A stretch of DNA of 64,000 bases from Pelobates cultripes (GCA_933207985.1 OW240912.1:364586360-364650359), one strand, 5' to 3'; numbered from the stretch's first letter, positions 46,031-57,420 are shown. Program-made: numbers and translations. The notes: generated by a model not told the origin, from the letters alone.

Positions 46031-46619
46031 AAATCGGGCCTTTTTCCATGTGTCAATCCCCCCCACCCCCCCCACGTGTCTCAACCCCCCCCCAGTCCTT
46101 TTCATGTGTCTAAATTCCACCACCAACCCAGTCCCTTTCATGTGTCAATTTAATGCAATGTTTTCTAATTCCTACATTTAACAAATAGGTCTTTGTGAAG
46201 TGTGAAAAATCAAATCAAATGTAGGAATCACACAACTTGGCACCTCCATGTTAGCTCCCTGTCAATCACTGTTATAAGCTATGTCATGTGAATCATGTAG
46301 CCAGCATAGAGAAAGCTTACAGAGAAAAAGAAAAATGAAACAATGCTGCTATTTCTCATCTTCAGTGGCATTGTTTTACGGTTTTACCTTGTCTGAACTT
46401 GATGAAGATGTCATTTGCTAAATCTTTAATATGAATTTCAAAGAAAACAGAGCATCTCATGAAAAAAATTAACACAGTCATGAATGATTTTCAATGTTTT
46501 ATCCAACTCTGTGAATTCCAGAGAAGTGATCTAGACACACACATAAACATATACATAATCAGTACACACATAACTAAACATCATACATAGACACTCGTTA
46601 ACATAGGTACACACTAGCA

Positions 46620-46733
46620 CAGGCTTATTCACTAAACTGAGAGTTGTCAGGAAGTGAATCTAAGTGAATTTCCAATGTAGGCCTTGATTTAATACTTTTG
46701 GATAAGCTTTTCAAATTATTTATTTTAATTAAT

Positions 46734-46794
<61 letters not shown>

Positions 46795-46890
46795 AAAACT
46801 TATCTAAAAATATTTAATCAAGGCCTTAACATCATAAAAGCTGAACAGGTAAAATTATCCAAACCAGCTATGCTTCCAGTTTAGGCGTTG
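46620..46890 (+). repeat. Foldback MITE with internal (TA)n expansion
   Basis: The left arm (ggcttattcactaaactgagag ... aggccttgatttaatacttttggataagctttt) pairs with the right arm (aaaacttatctaaaaatatttaatcaaggcctt). A pure TA run of about 50 bases occupies the hairpin centre (46737-46789). Confidence 0.75.
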
Positions 46891-46895
46891 TGGCA

Positions 46896-47100
46896 TTAAA
46901 GGGACACTATAGTCACAATAATAAATTTAACTTAATGAGGCTGTTTTGGTGTTTAGCTCATGCCTCTGCAGTCTTACTGCTCAATTCTCTGAATACCTAA
47001 CAAATTCAGTGCATTTAGTAAACAATGATGATACACCCACCCAGAGTTTAAGTAACAATCCAAACACCATAACCACTACACTGCACTGTCCCACCCAGGC
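46896..47100 (+). repeat. T2-like MITE left half
   Basis: It begins TTAAAGGGACACTATAGTCACAATAATAAATTTAAC and shares the tcactgctcaat-like block (tcttactgctcaattctctg) with the long foldback copies. The right half is missing. Confidence 0.65.
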
Positions 47101-47294
47101 ATCCCTTCAATGTAAGGTAAAAACTGCCAATCAACAAGGGTTGGGAGTCTCCCCACCTCCCCCCTTTTTTTCTGTTAAATTTCAGTTTTTTCATGGTCTA
47201 AGTATCTTACAGTGTCAAGACAGGAAAATTAAGATATTGATAACGATTTGTATTGGTTTGTATAGTTTTTATTACAATTTCTTTTATTTGCTAG

Positions 47295-47381
47295 GTAGCT
47301 CACATGCATCACAGAAGCAATACTGAAGTGACTCATACAGTGTTATCTCACCCTGTTCAAAAAAGTCTTGTATTTTTATGT
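47295..47381 (+). CDS. Candidate exon F (87 bp), unidentified gene
   Basis: The acceptor acaatttcttttatttgctag and donor TATGT|GTAAGG bound exactly 29 codons, open in one frame: VAHMHHRSNTEVTHTVLSHP followed by VQKSLVFLC. It is phase 0 at both ends, so it joins in phase to candidate exon E. The protein family is unknown to me. Confidence 0.45.
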
Positions 47382-47618
47382 GTAAGGGTGACATCTACTG
47401 GCAATAAAGAAATATGCATAGAGTGCAATGAAGATTATGCAGAGCAGACTGCGGATACTGGTTTATAAAATACTTTCAAAGAAAAAAAAATCACAAATAA
47501 ATACAAAACATTGAAGTAATTTAACAGTCCAATTACTAAATGGCAGAGAGCTTTGAGTAGAAGTCAGGTTATGCCACAGGTTCAGGAATCAGGGTCTGGA
47601 ACAACAAGCATAGTAAGA

Positions 47619-47799
47619 TAGCAATCTGACCTAGACATGTTTGTTTAGCCTGTTTATTGTATACTTTAAAAATGTGCAGAATTATTACGTGCCATGTACA
47701 GATTCAACTGTTAGTGTTACCACGCTTGTCGCTGCTGTCGTGGCACTACAAGTTAAAATGTATCCTATTATATGCACAACAAAAATAAAGAATTAAAAA
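47619..47799 (+). mobile_element. Short L1-like 3' tail insertion with 16-bp target duplication
   Basis: aacaagcatagtaaga flanks the segment (47603-47618, 47800-47815). The inserted text ends gcacaacaaaaataaagaattaaaaa, the same tail as the element at 22866-24474, so it is a strongly 5'-truncated copy of that family. Confidence 0.8.
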
Positions 47800-48138
47800 A
47801 ACAAGCATAGTAAGAGTGGAAATAAGGACTAGATAAAGCACAATAGGAATGGCATCTGAACTCTGATGAAGAGAAATTAAATGCTATAACCTGCAATAAA
47901 AATGTCGTAGGGTCCCAGTGCCATAAAGTCTAATGTCAAGATGAAATGCAAGTGAGGATTGTGCTTTGCACAATTATTCTTTCATCAGCCTCCAAGGCAA
48001 TGTGCACATATCTGGGCAATATATACAGATATATGCATGTTAATTCCAAAATTTCCAAACAACTTTCAGAAATCATATACTTTAGAACAAAAATATTATT
48101 TACAGAGAAAAGTAAACTAATCTGATACATCTATGCCT

Positions 48139-48420
48139 AGAGGGACACTCTAAGTACAAATCAACTACATCTTAATGAAATGGTTTTGGTGCACAGACCC
48201 TGTCCCTACAGTCTAACAAATGTAAGCATTGGTGTTTGTGAGAAATGGCAATTTTTACATTTGTCACTACGGATGCCTCGTGCTATTGTCAAATTCCTGC
48301 AAGATACACCTCCCTTTGATTACCTTTGAATTTTGAAGGCTGCCATGTTTTGTGTCAACAAGACCAGCATGATGAAGAATTTAGCAAAACCTCACCCCCC
48401 TAAATTAGGATAATGATCCT
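48139..48420 (+). repeat. T2-like MITE, diverged subfamily
   Basis: agagggacactctaagtacaaatcaactacatcttaatgaaatggttttggtgcacag has the family's terminal layout with inverted arms. Both TTAA sites are lost and the right end is uncertain. Confidence 0.5.
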
Positions 48421-48860
48421 CTATGATGAGAATTCAATAACAATTGAGGTGGGCACACCTTTCTGTGGAGAAGCATTGGTTTGGCCCGATATAATCTGGA
48501 AGTTCTATGAAGATTTGTATTAACTAGCATACACAAAATGTTGGTCATCCCTCCTGCCTGACCAATAGTGGCTAGAAGAATCTCTACTTTAAGTTCACTT
48601 TCAACTTTTCTTGAAAGAGGTTTTAGGATTCTTTTGGGTACAATTAGATAATATTTGAACGATTCTGCAGATATATTCATTAAGTTGGAGCAATTCACCA
48701 TTTCTGATCCCCTTATTTAGTTAAAATAGACAGAAAGTATTTAACACCTATATCAACTGTAATACAGGACTTCGGGCTATTGAGTTTGTAGCGGGTAGAT
48801 TAGAATATACTGGTCCAAAAAAAAATTATTGATGAAATGATTGGAAATTAGGTAAAGTGG

Positions 48861-48907
<47 letters not shown>

Positions 48908-49044
48908 TAGATATATATACAAACACACACAATACACAGGACAAAACATATATATTATATAGGATATATATGTGAAAGGATTATAGCATATTTGGTAAAT
49001 TATGTTTTAAAAGCTTTTTTGCCCAATCAAAATTTGTATGTTTG
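48421..49044. other. Unassigned with (TA)n tract
   Basis: A TA microsatellite lies at 48866-48970. The 98-codon minus-strand open frame at 48405-48701 is not recognised and lacks splice sites. Confidence 0.4.
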
Positions 49045-50628
49045 TTTCCCATAAACCGTTCATTCGCACCCGCTACAGTGGAAGAGGTTTCTGCTCTGCT
49101 CCAGTCCTGCCGCCCCACCACCTGCTCCCTAGATCCAATTCCCTCGCATCTCATTCGTAGTCTGTCTTCTTCTCTTTCTCCACCTCTCACTAAAATTCTC
49201 AATCTCTCTCTCTCCTCTGGCATATTTCCATCGTCCTTCAAACATGCAACTATAACCCCAATCTTAAAGAAGCCCAACATTGACCCTAACTCCCCATCCA
49301 ACTACTGTCCTATCTCGCTACTGCCTTTTGCATCCAAGATCCTTGAAAGAGTTGTGTATGCAAGATTGACAGACTTCCTTGAGTCTAACTCTCTGCTAGA
49401 CCCGCATCAGTCTGGTTTCTGCGCTAAGCACTCTGTGGAAACGGCACTGACCAAAGTATCCAATTATCTACTCGTTGCAAAATCTCGTGATCACTACTCT
49501 ATCCTAATTCTCCTTGACCTGTCTGCGGCTTTTGACACTTTTGATCATCAACAGCTTCTCATCCTCCGCAATATCGGTCTACAAGATATTGCTCTCTCCT
49601 GGTGCTCCTCCTACCTCTCCCAGCGCTATTTCAGTGTTTCTTTCTCTGGCTCTGCTTCTTCTCCCCAACTCCTCTCTGTTGGTGTCCCCCAAGGTTCAGT
49701 CCTTGGTCCCCTACCGTTCTCTATCTACATTGCCTCCCTTGGTAAACTCATTAGCTCCTTTGGCTTCCAATATCATTTCTATGCGGATGACACGCAAATC
49801 TACCTGTCCTTTCCTGATCTCTCCCCGTCCCTCTTGACTAGTGTCTCTGACTGCCTCTCTGCTATTTCTAACTGGATGGCTGCCCACTTCCTTAAACTCA
49901 ACTTGACCAAAACTGAAATTCTAGTCTTTCCTCCCTCAAGTGTTGCTACTCCTGTGTCTGTCTCCCTCCAAGTCAACAGTGCTACCATCAGCTCCACCAC
50001 GCAGGCTCGCTGCCTACGTGTTCTCTTTGACTCCGAACTCTCCTTCACGCCTCATGTTCAGTCTATCGCCAAATCCTGTTGTTTCCATCTCAAAAACATT
50101 GCGCGCATCCGACCCTACTTAACGCCAGGTGCGACTAAGGTGCTGGTCCATTCCATTGTCCTTTCTCGCTTTGACTACTGTAATCCGCTTCTCTGTGGTT
50201 TTACGTGCTCCCAACCTGGGCCGTTACACTCCATAATGGATGCAGCGACGAGGCTCATCTTCCTGTCTGCCCACACCTCCCACACCTCACCCTTCTGTCA
50301 GTCCCTACATTGGCTTCCTGTAAGATATAGGGCTCAATTTAAAATTCTGGTTCGTGCTTTCAAATCTCTACATAATTCTGCTCCCACCTCTCTATCCTCA
50401 CTAATACATATGTATGTCCCATCTAGGCCCTTACGCTCTACTGAAGACTTACGTCTACCTTCTGTCCGTACTCCCACCTCTGATGCTCACCTTCAAGACT
50501 TCTCCAGAGCTGCACCATTCCTGTGGATCTCACTTCCCTCCTCCGTTAGATGCTCACCCAGTTTCCACTCCTTCAAAATATCATTAAAACCTCACTTCTT
50601 CATAAAAGCGTATCAATTAAACTGTTAA
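49042..50628 (+). CDS. LINE reverse transcriptase (L2 type), N-terminally truncated
   Basis: The 528-codon frame is uninterrupted. Motifs in order: a pre-[15 protein letters not shown] block, then [68 protein letters not shown], the catalytic YADD (about nt 49779-49790), and the C-terminal [13 protein letters not shown] and [17 protein letters not shown] blocks typical of L2. LINE ORF2 normally also has an N-terminal endonuclease, which is missing. The apparent start is not a biological start, since the frame simply enters at the truncation. Lack of stops in 1.6 kb argues for a fairly recent insertion. Confidence 0.9.
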   Translation: MFPINRSFAPATVEEVSALLQSCRPTTCSLDPIPSHLIRSLSSSLSPPLTKILNLSLSSGIFPSSFKHATITPILKKPNIDPNSPSNYCPISLLPFASKILERVVYARLTDFLESNSLLDPHQSGFCAKHSVETALTKVSNYLLVAKSRDHYSILILLDLSAAFDTFDHQQLLILRNIGLQDIALSWCSSYLSQRYFSVSFSGSASSPQLLSVGVPQGSVLGPLPFSIYIASLGKLISSFGFQYHFYADDTQIYLSFPDLSPSLLTSVSDCLSAISNWMAAHFLKLNLTKTEILVFPPSSVATPVSVSLQVNSATISSTTQARCLRVLFDSELSFTPHVQSIAKSCCFHLKNIARIRPYLTPGATKVLVHSIVLSRFDYCNPLLCGFTCSQPGPLHSIMDAATRLIFLSAHTSHTSPFCQSLHWLPVRYRAQFKILVRAFKSLHNSAPTSLSSLIHMYVPSRPLRSTEDLRLPSVRTPTSDAHLQDFSRAAPFLWISLPSSVRCSPSFHSFKISLKPHFFIKAYQLNC

Positions 50629-50874
50629 TAGCTCCCGACTGATTCCTCTCTTGCCACTGTCATTAGTCTAGTACTATCCTTACCTTTTGTGTCACTTTAC
50701 CCCACTCCCTCTAGCATGTAAGCTCATTGAGCAGGGCCCTCAACCCCTTTGTTCCTGTGTGTCCAACTTGTCTGGTTACAACTACATGTCTGTTCGTCCA
50801 CCCACTGTAAAGCGCTGTAGAATTTGTTGGCGCTATATAAATAATAACATAATAATAATAATAATAATAATAAT
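49045..50874 (+). mobile_element. L2-type LINE, 5'-truncated, well preserved
   Basis: A non-LTR retrotransposon runs from within its reverse-transcriptase ORF to a 3' end reading ctgtaaagcgctgtagaatttgttggcgctatataaataa and an (AAT)n tail. 5' truncation removed the endonuclease. The 3' tail is the one found at 28122, 36985, 38868 and 40318, so all are members or offshoots of one family. Confidence 0.9.
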
Positions 50875-51762
50875 ACACGACTGCTAGGCTATACAACCAT
50901 ACCCTGCAATCATACAGCTTCTGCGGATCCCAGGAGCTTGATATTATGCAGATATGTATCTAGTACTAGAAACAAGGTAAGACTAGAACAGGCACCAAAC
51001 AAGATAACAAGACAAGACATGAGGGAAACAAGAACAGGACAGGACTGTACATGAACTGGGAATACAAGACAAAAACAAGACAAGAGATACAAGGCAAAAC
51101 AAGAGGAGAAATAACTAAGTACTAAATATGTAATAAACATTGGAGATTTAGACATACGTAAATGGCCAAGATGTATGCAGCCCACCACGGCGCCAAAGTA
51201 CTCCAATTGTGGTGGGTCCTAACTGCCTAATGATGCATGACTAAAAGTACAACAATAAAACACACACAGTACTTACCTGCAAGGAAATGAGCAGAGGAAT
51301 AAGACCATTGCTAGCAGGGAACACTGAAACAAAAAGGATAAATGACAAAGGAATGGGTGTGGCAACAAAAAACAAACATTTAAAGGAATCCAGGAGCCTG
51401 TGAATTCCAGGAACATAATAAAGGAATGAACTCAGAAAACCCAGCATAAAGAAAGCCAGACATAGAATAGATAATTAGAAAATCCAAGAAAAACAAAACA
51501 AGAATTGTAAAAAGAATACGGGATAACAGAACCCATGGCCAGAAATATCTGCAGAATGTAGCAAGATGTGACACTACAAATATAGAGCTCACAACACAGC
51601 GGCACAGGAAGCCACAACACTGCAAGCTTCTGAACACTGAATACAGAGACTAGTTTCAATACAACTAAAGCTCATTATACACACACACAATGGGACCCCT
51701 ATTTTTTCACTTTGGGTGTTAGTTGGGGCCTCATGTTTGAGTTACGCCTAAGGTCTCACAAT
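50875..51762. other. Purine-rich unassigned stretch
   Basis: The + strand is rich in aacaagacaagacaag-type text over 50.97-51.12 kb and aaac/agaa text to 51.6 kb. It may be leader sequence of a degraded LTR element lying on the minus strand. No protein is recognised. Confidence 0.35.
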
Positions 51763-51847
51763 GTTTAGAGCCTAAAGGCAATGATTATACTCACCAGAAT
51801 AACTGCATTAAGCTATAGTTGTTCTGGTAACTATAGCGTCCCTTTAA
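51763..51847 (+). repeat. T2-like MITE right end
   Basis: The text ctcaccagaataactgcattaagctatagttgttctggtaactatagcgtccctttaa ends at TTAA 51844-51847. The left part is lost. Confidence 0.7.
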
Positions 51848-52805
51848 AGATTCAAATCAGAACAGTTAGCTGTTGTGCGATATTTCATACTTTGACACTG
51901 CCTTTAAATCTGTCCCTAGGGATCAGTTACTTCAGGGAGAAGACATGCATCGGATAATAATAATTTGTTAGAGGTTAGAAGATAAAGAAGTTAGCTCCAG
52001 ATTTAATATAGGCTTAAAAAGGGAAAGAACATCTCTGCTAACCTCTAGAGTGAACAATCCTTTAAGAAGTTAACTATAGTGTCAGAATATGATAACAATG
52101 GCACTAAGCTTTTATATATAATACATAAGCATTGTCTAATACTGCAGAAAACTCATCCAGCATTAGTGGAATTTCAGACGATACCAAGTATGGCATGGAA
52201 AAAAGGTAAATTCAGCTGCTAGTAATCTACCAGTCAGTTTGAGTTCTAAATGGTTTGTTAAAGATTCCAGTTCATATTTGTATATGTACATAAATGTGTT
52301 TAACAAAACATAATATTTTTTAAATAAATGTGTATTGTTTTTTGTTTTTTTTAAGAAAACATCAAATTTTTTATATGGCTGAGCAGCCATGTTGGGTTTA
52401 GATTCTACCGTCATTTGTCTATCTGCTGCTCAACCTAACACGTCTACTGCTGCAGGTTCGCACAGAGCAATCACAGCAGCAGGCAGGTTAACTTGAGCAG
52501 CAGTGGGTCAGATATAAAAAAGTGAAATATTCTAAAAGCCAATATACATCAATTGAAAAAAAAACAACTTTGCGTTTCATTAAATGTAATAAACATTTTT
52601 TTTTTTTAAAGTTGTCACACTTTTAAATTAAGGAGTGAAAATGTTGATGGCAGTTGCCCTTTCATTTACCATGTGATTCTTCTTTCTTAATTTACCTGTT
52701 CCAAAGCATTTTGCAGAGGCAATCCATAGCTTTGAACAGTTGCACTTGTCAGCTAATCTAAGAAGCATGAATAAAGAATACCTATTTGCTTTCTTTTAAT
52801 TTCAG
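51848..52805. other. Unassigned intron-like sequence
   Basis: No bounded repeat is seen. A weak acceptor (ctgtccctag at 51908-51917) has no good donor partner. Confidence 0.4.
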
Positions 52806-52965
52806 TAGAGATGCTGTTATATCTTTTTCCACAAGATGGTGCAGTCACCTTGCGTTTTCAGTATTTTGTGATCAAAGCAACATTCTTGACCCCTTAACCC
52901 CTAAAGGACAGAAGGCAATTATCCAAGTTCTGAACCAAAAACAAAATCTAGAATTTGAGCTAAAG
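52806..52965 (+). CDS. Candidate exon G (160 bp), unidentified gene
   Basis: The acceptor tttgctttcttttaatttcag precedes 160 bases open in one frame over the full length: RDAVISFSTRWCSHLAFSVF, then CDQSNILDPLTPKGQKAIIQ, then VLNQKQNLEFELK. The donor is AAG|GTCTGT. It ends in phase 0, in register with the candidate last exon at 57070. It needs two bases from an upstream exon, which candidate F (phase 0) does not supply, so an exon is missing or misplaced between them. An overlapping TAG offers a tandem-acceptor alternative three bases further. Confidence 0.5.
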
Positions 52966-53473
52966 GTCTGTTCAACCATAATTTAACTCTTAAATACTGA
53001 GTGCACCTATACTTACTATATATAATTTTGTTCAGGAGAAAGAGGGCTTTCATTCCACATCAAATATTTATATGGAGCTCAGTTTAATATGAATAAAATC
53101 GAAATTAAATAATTGTAAGAAATTACTGCTATCTGTGAAGGTCTCCTAGGTAAGCTGTATTATTAAAATCTAAGTGTTTTATATATTTTATACCCTTCAC
53201 ACTGTGTAGTTAAGGCATGGTGCACTCCTATATTAGTAGTATTTAACCTCAGGATAATGGGATTAATAGCACGTCCTTTATGTCGGATTCAACAACAAGG
53301 AGGCAATTGGTTTTGTTCCCATCCTTTAAGTGCTGCAGCAACTTTTGTTGGTGCTTCCACTGGTACTACAACTCCTTCTACCACAGCTAGTTCATACATT
53401 GTACCCTTTTGGTTCCCCTGCCCACATGAAGCAATTAAGGGAGAGTGCAGCAGAGTCTACTTTGTGGGGCTCA

Positions 53474-54638
53474 AGAAATCCTATGCATGCCACGAGCGTG
53501 GGGTGGAACAGCACTCCCAGATCTCCGCAAATACCATCATGCTACAGTGCTACAATGGGTCTTGGAATGGCATACTCACCCAGCACACAAACAATGGATT
53601 GAACTTGATAAGAACCACATGGGGCCGTCACTTCTCACTACAGTTTGATACTCGAAAAAACCTCCGCTGACGCCCCTAGACTGCACCTCCACCGTGGCAG
53701 AGACGCTAAAAACGTGGGACAGCATCAGAAGAATTCCACAGCTGTCTCCAACACCGATCCCGATGATACCGCTACCGTATAACCCTCAGATAGGAGGTGG
53801 GTTACCGCCGACATCTTTGAGTATCCTAGGTGGGGGAGAATCCCTCCCCATCTATAAGATGCTGAATAACACAGGCATACTACCACTATGGGAATTGATA
53901 GACAACAACCAACCATCCACAATGCAAATCTTCCGCTACACACAAATTAAATATTTCTACCAAACCCTACCGCACAGAGAAGCCCTACATAGGGACCTGA
54001 CGTGGTTTGAGGCACTCTGTGACCGAAGGACCAACATAACCAAGTCAACATCCCTCATTTACCAACACCTCCTTGTAGGTCACCTGGAGAACGCGGACAC
54101 CTTTAGCCGCCACTGGGAACACATTCTAGGTACATCATTCACCGCAACGCAATGGGAAAAGATCCTGGTCCTACATCACAAATGCTCCTCTAGTTCCAAC
54201 TATCTGGAAACCAATTATAAGCTCCTATCGTTCTGGTACAGAACACCCGATAGCCTGCACAGAATCTTCCCGGCGGTGCCCGACACATGCTGGAGATGCG
54301 GAGAGGGACGAGGAATGAACTTACATATCTGGTGGGAATGCCCACGCATCACACTGTTTTGGGACAATGTCAAACCACGAACGGAGGAAATACTGGGGAC
54401 GGACGGCAGATTCGAGAGAGAGACAGCTCTCCTACACTCTACAACAGACACCATCGGGGTGTATAGGAAATCCATACTCTGACACCTGCTGAACACCGCC
54501 AAGACTTTGATTCCACCGCACTGGAAGCAAGATGTAACCCCGACGATCGGACACTGGATGGAACGGGTGGAGAAGATATACAAGGTGGAATCGATACACT
54601 CCTCATTGAGAGGTATGGAGGAGAAGTGGCGGCCGTAG
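53474..54638 (+). pseudogene. L1 ORF2 C-terminal remnant
   Basis: The frame encodes the region after the reverse transcriptase: ALPDLRKYHHATVLQWVLEW at the start, then DRRTNITKSTSLIYQHLL, and the cysteine motif CWRCGEGRGMNLHIWWECP typical of L1-type ORF2 ends. In-frame TGA codons at 53646 and 54480 break it; both may derive from CGA/TGG by CpG or transition decay. The natural end is probably the TAG at 54636. There is no palm or endonuclease, so it is inert. Confidence 0.8.
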
Positions 54639-55120
54639 CTGGCCTACGTGGTGGGGCGGGGTGCGGGGGCCGGGGGAGGGTGAGGCCGTGAGGGGTATCA
54701 ATATTGTGTGGGACGACGAGTCCCCCCTACGAATTAAACTTTCAGGTCAGCTATACCACAGACGATATAGTGGCCCCTACCCGCCTAGAAGATACTCCAA
54801 GGCTATATGCAATCATTATGATAACAGGCGAATCTTGGCCACGTACTACACAGTCACTACCTGGCTCACCCAGAGCTGACACACTCACCCCTTACTGTAC
54901 GACCATAGGATGCAGACGTCTGCATATTGAATGCATGTAACATGACGAGTTTACCGATACTGATACTGTAATACCTTCTAACTGTTAATATTGTTTAGGT
55001 TTACATTCATTTATAATCATATTGCTGTTCCTGATTTTGCAAGACCTGCGTGTCTCCTATTTTGCTATCCCATCGCACTGTTGTACATTTTCGATGACAC
55101 AAATAAAATCTGTTTGAACA
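53474..55120 (+). mobile_element. L1 insertion, 5'-truncated, 16-bp target duplication
   Basis: tactttgtggggctca occurs exactly at 53458-53473 and again at 55121-55136. Between them lie the last part of an L1 ORF2 and a 3' UTR ending ccaaataaaatctgtttgaac-like text. The exact duplication and the 5' truncation are typical of target-primed reverse transcription. Confidence 0.9.
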
Positions 55121-55136
55121 TACTTTGTGGGGCTCA

Positions 55137-55423
55137 TCAGAGCCTCTCTTTAGTGTGGACTTTAGTGGAGTACCAAAGTGTCTTGTGTAGGTAGTGGTAG
55201 TGTTGGTGGTGATGAATCAGGTGATGATAATTCTGTTTTCCCCACCACTGCAGACATAGCACTTATACCTTTTGGCCAGGAACTACTTGACCATCCAGGT
55301 TGAAAAAAGAAAAAAAAAAAAAGTGGCAGCAGGAGCAATTTAATCTAAAGTCTATAGACCCAAATTTTATTTTTTCTGACGAAGTGTTTCAGAAGGACCA
55401 AACCTTTTCAACCTGCAGAAGCC
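55137..55423. other. Unassigned sequence
   Basis: A poly-A rich stretch lies at 55304-55322. The host text on both sides of the L1 could belong to another degraded element, not identified. Confidence 0.4.
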
Positions 55424-56997
55424 TATTACACCTGTTCCAAATTATTATGCAAATGATATTTTTCTCATTTACCTAAATAATTGATGTAAATAATAGTCAG
55501 CATAATTCCCATGTTATCAACTATTAAGAGTACAATTCCAATGTTATTGAACAAACCTCCTAATGATAACAGTATTTTTTTAAACATAAATAACTTACAA
55601 TGCACTGTTCCAAATTATTACGCACAGTAAGTTTCAAAACACTTTATAGGTTGCAAAGAACTGAAACTTGTCATTTGTTGTGTTTGCAGCATATTTACTG
55701 AAATCAAAAGCTATTTCAATCGAACTTATAACAACATTTTAACGTTTTAAACATTTCAACAGATCACGTTACATTATAACATAGGACCCCTTATTTGATA
55801 GCAGCTTCACAAGTCTTGCATCCATTGAACTTGTGGGTTTTTGGACAGTTTCTGCTTGAATTTGTTTTGCAAGATGTCAGAATAGCCTTCCAGAGCTGCT
55901 GTTTGGATGTAAACTGCCTCCCACCCTCATAGATCTTTTGCTTGAGGATGCTCCAAATGTTCTCAATAGGATTGAGGTTTGGGGAGGATGGAGGCCACAC
56001 CATGACTTTCTCTCCTTTTATCCCCATAGCAGCCATTGATGCAGAGGTATTCTTTGCAGCATGAGATGGTGTATTGTCATGCATGAAGATGATTTTATTA
56101 CGGAAAGCATAGTTCTTCCTTCTGTACCAGAGAAGAAAGTGGTCAGTCAGAAACTCCACACAATTTGCAGAGGTCATCTTTACACCTTCGGGGACCCTGA
56201 AGGGGCCAACCAGCTCTCTTCCCATGATTCCGGCCCAAAACATGACTCCACCACCGCCTTGCTGACATCGCAGCCTTGTTGGAACAGTGTGGCAGTCCAC
56301 CAACCATCCACTACTCCATCCAGCTGGACCATCCAGGGTTGCACGGCACTCATCAGTGAACAGGACTGTTTGAAAATTAGTCTTCATGTATTTTTCTGCC
56401 CAATGCAGCCGTTTCTGCTTGTGAGCATTGGTTAGTGGTGGCTGAATAGAAGGTATATGCACAGTTGCAAGACTCTGGAGGACTCTACACCTTGATGTCC
56501 GTGGGACTCCAGAGGCACCAGCAGCTTCAAATATCCGTTTGCTGCTATGTAATGGTATTTTAGCAGATGCTCTCTTGATCCGATGCATGGATCTGGCAGA
56601 AATCTTCCTCAATGTGCCTTTATCTGCACGAACCCGTCTGTGCTCTGAATCAGCCACAAATCTCTTAATAGTGTGATGATCATGCTTACGTTTTCGTGAA
56701 ATATCTAATGTTTTCATACCTCGTCCAAGGCATTGAACTATTTCACTCTTTTTTTCTTCCCCATATTGCATGAAAATGGTGCTCTGCTTAATAATGTGGA
56801 ACACCATTCTTTAGTAGTTTTCCCTTAAATTGGGCTCACCTGGCAATCGAATTATCACAGGTGTCCGAGATTGTTTTCAGTGATCAAAAGAGTCCAGAGA
56901 CACAATGCCATCCATGAGTTAAACTGAAAAACAAAATATTTAATCTTTGTGACACTTAAATAGAATTTGCATAATAAATTGGAACAGGGTGTAATTA
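55424..56997 (-). mobile_element. Tc1/mariner-like transposon, TA target
   Basis: Terminal inverted repeats are ttacacctgttccaaattattatgcaaat at left and (complement) ttacaccctgttccaatttattatgcaaat at right, each beginning at TA. A second inner copy of the left motif (cactgttccaaattattacgcac) lies at 55602, giving an IR/DR-like layout at that end. One transposase frame on the minus strand fills the middle. The element sits about 70 bases before the candidate last exon. Confidence 0.9.
55791..56807 (-). pseudogene. Tc1-like transposase, DD37E spacing, C-terminal frameshift
   Basis: The 338-codon frame has an N-terminal helix-turn-helix region (KKSEIVQCLGRGMKTLDISR), a bipartite DNA-binding part and the DDE core. 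The triad reads LFTDE (first D), FMHDN (second D) and NPIEN (E), with 37 residues between the last two. DD37E is the spacing of the TRT group of Tc1-like elements. Length is normal, but the last ~25 codons are in a wrong frame: a second frame near 55,870 reads QAETVQKPTSSMDARLVKLL, the expected transposase end. A single indel therefore lies close to 55865-55880, and the copy is probably inactive. Confidence 0.85.
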
Positions 56998-57069
56998 CAT
57001 ACAGGACCATCCGCAGTGGAAACCGGTAAGGGTGGCTTTTTATCTTTACTCTCATTTGTTTTGGTGCAG

Positions 57070-57126
57070 GAACCATTTGCCAATTGGACTTTGGAAAAGG
57101 AGATTAAAGCAAACACTGAGGCTTGA
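57070..57126 (+). CDS. Candidate last exon H, unidentified gene
   Basis: The acceptor tactctcatttgttttggtgcag is followed by EPFANWTLEKEIKANTEA and a stop (TGA 57124-57126). In phase 0 it follows candidate exon G exactly. If correct, the gene ends here and its 3' untranslated region runs into the DIRS element 260 bases later. No canonical AATAAA lies between the stop and 57388. A second open frame (NHLPIGLWKRRLKQTLRLD) exists in another phase, so the call is not certain. Confidence 0.45.
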   Translation, partial: EPFANWTLEKEIKANTEA

Positions 57127-57420
57127 TATGAGGAAATATAAGGAAGGAAAATGGCAGAAAAATTGAGATTTATCTGTTTGCAGTTATCTCAGTCTGTTAT
57201 ATATTTTATTGTAAGCAATATTTGTTTTTATAATGCAAGTAAAATGTCCACTCATTTAAAGGGGTGCAGTGTCATTTGTTATATATGTATATTATACTTA
57301 GTCATGTCATTGCTACTAAGCATAACATTGATCTGTTTACCAGTTACATTATTCTAAACTTCACCGTGTTCTCTTTTCTCTCCATAATTCCCAGATTTTA
57401 CTATTAACATGACGTAAAGT

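Noticed and set aside
48405..48701. 98-codon minus-strand open frame
   Set aside because: It has protein-like composition but no acceptor or donor at its borders and no family that I recognise.
48767..48786. 20-base microexon after ctgtaatacag that would fix the reading phase
   Set aside because: Both splice sites are poor and so short a segment cannot be told from chance.
51908..51975. Possible small exon after ctgtccctag
   Set aside because: The only downstream donor (GTTAGA) is weak, and the phase does not solve the gap between exons at 47295 and 52806.
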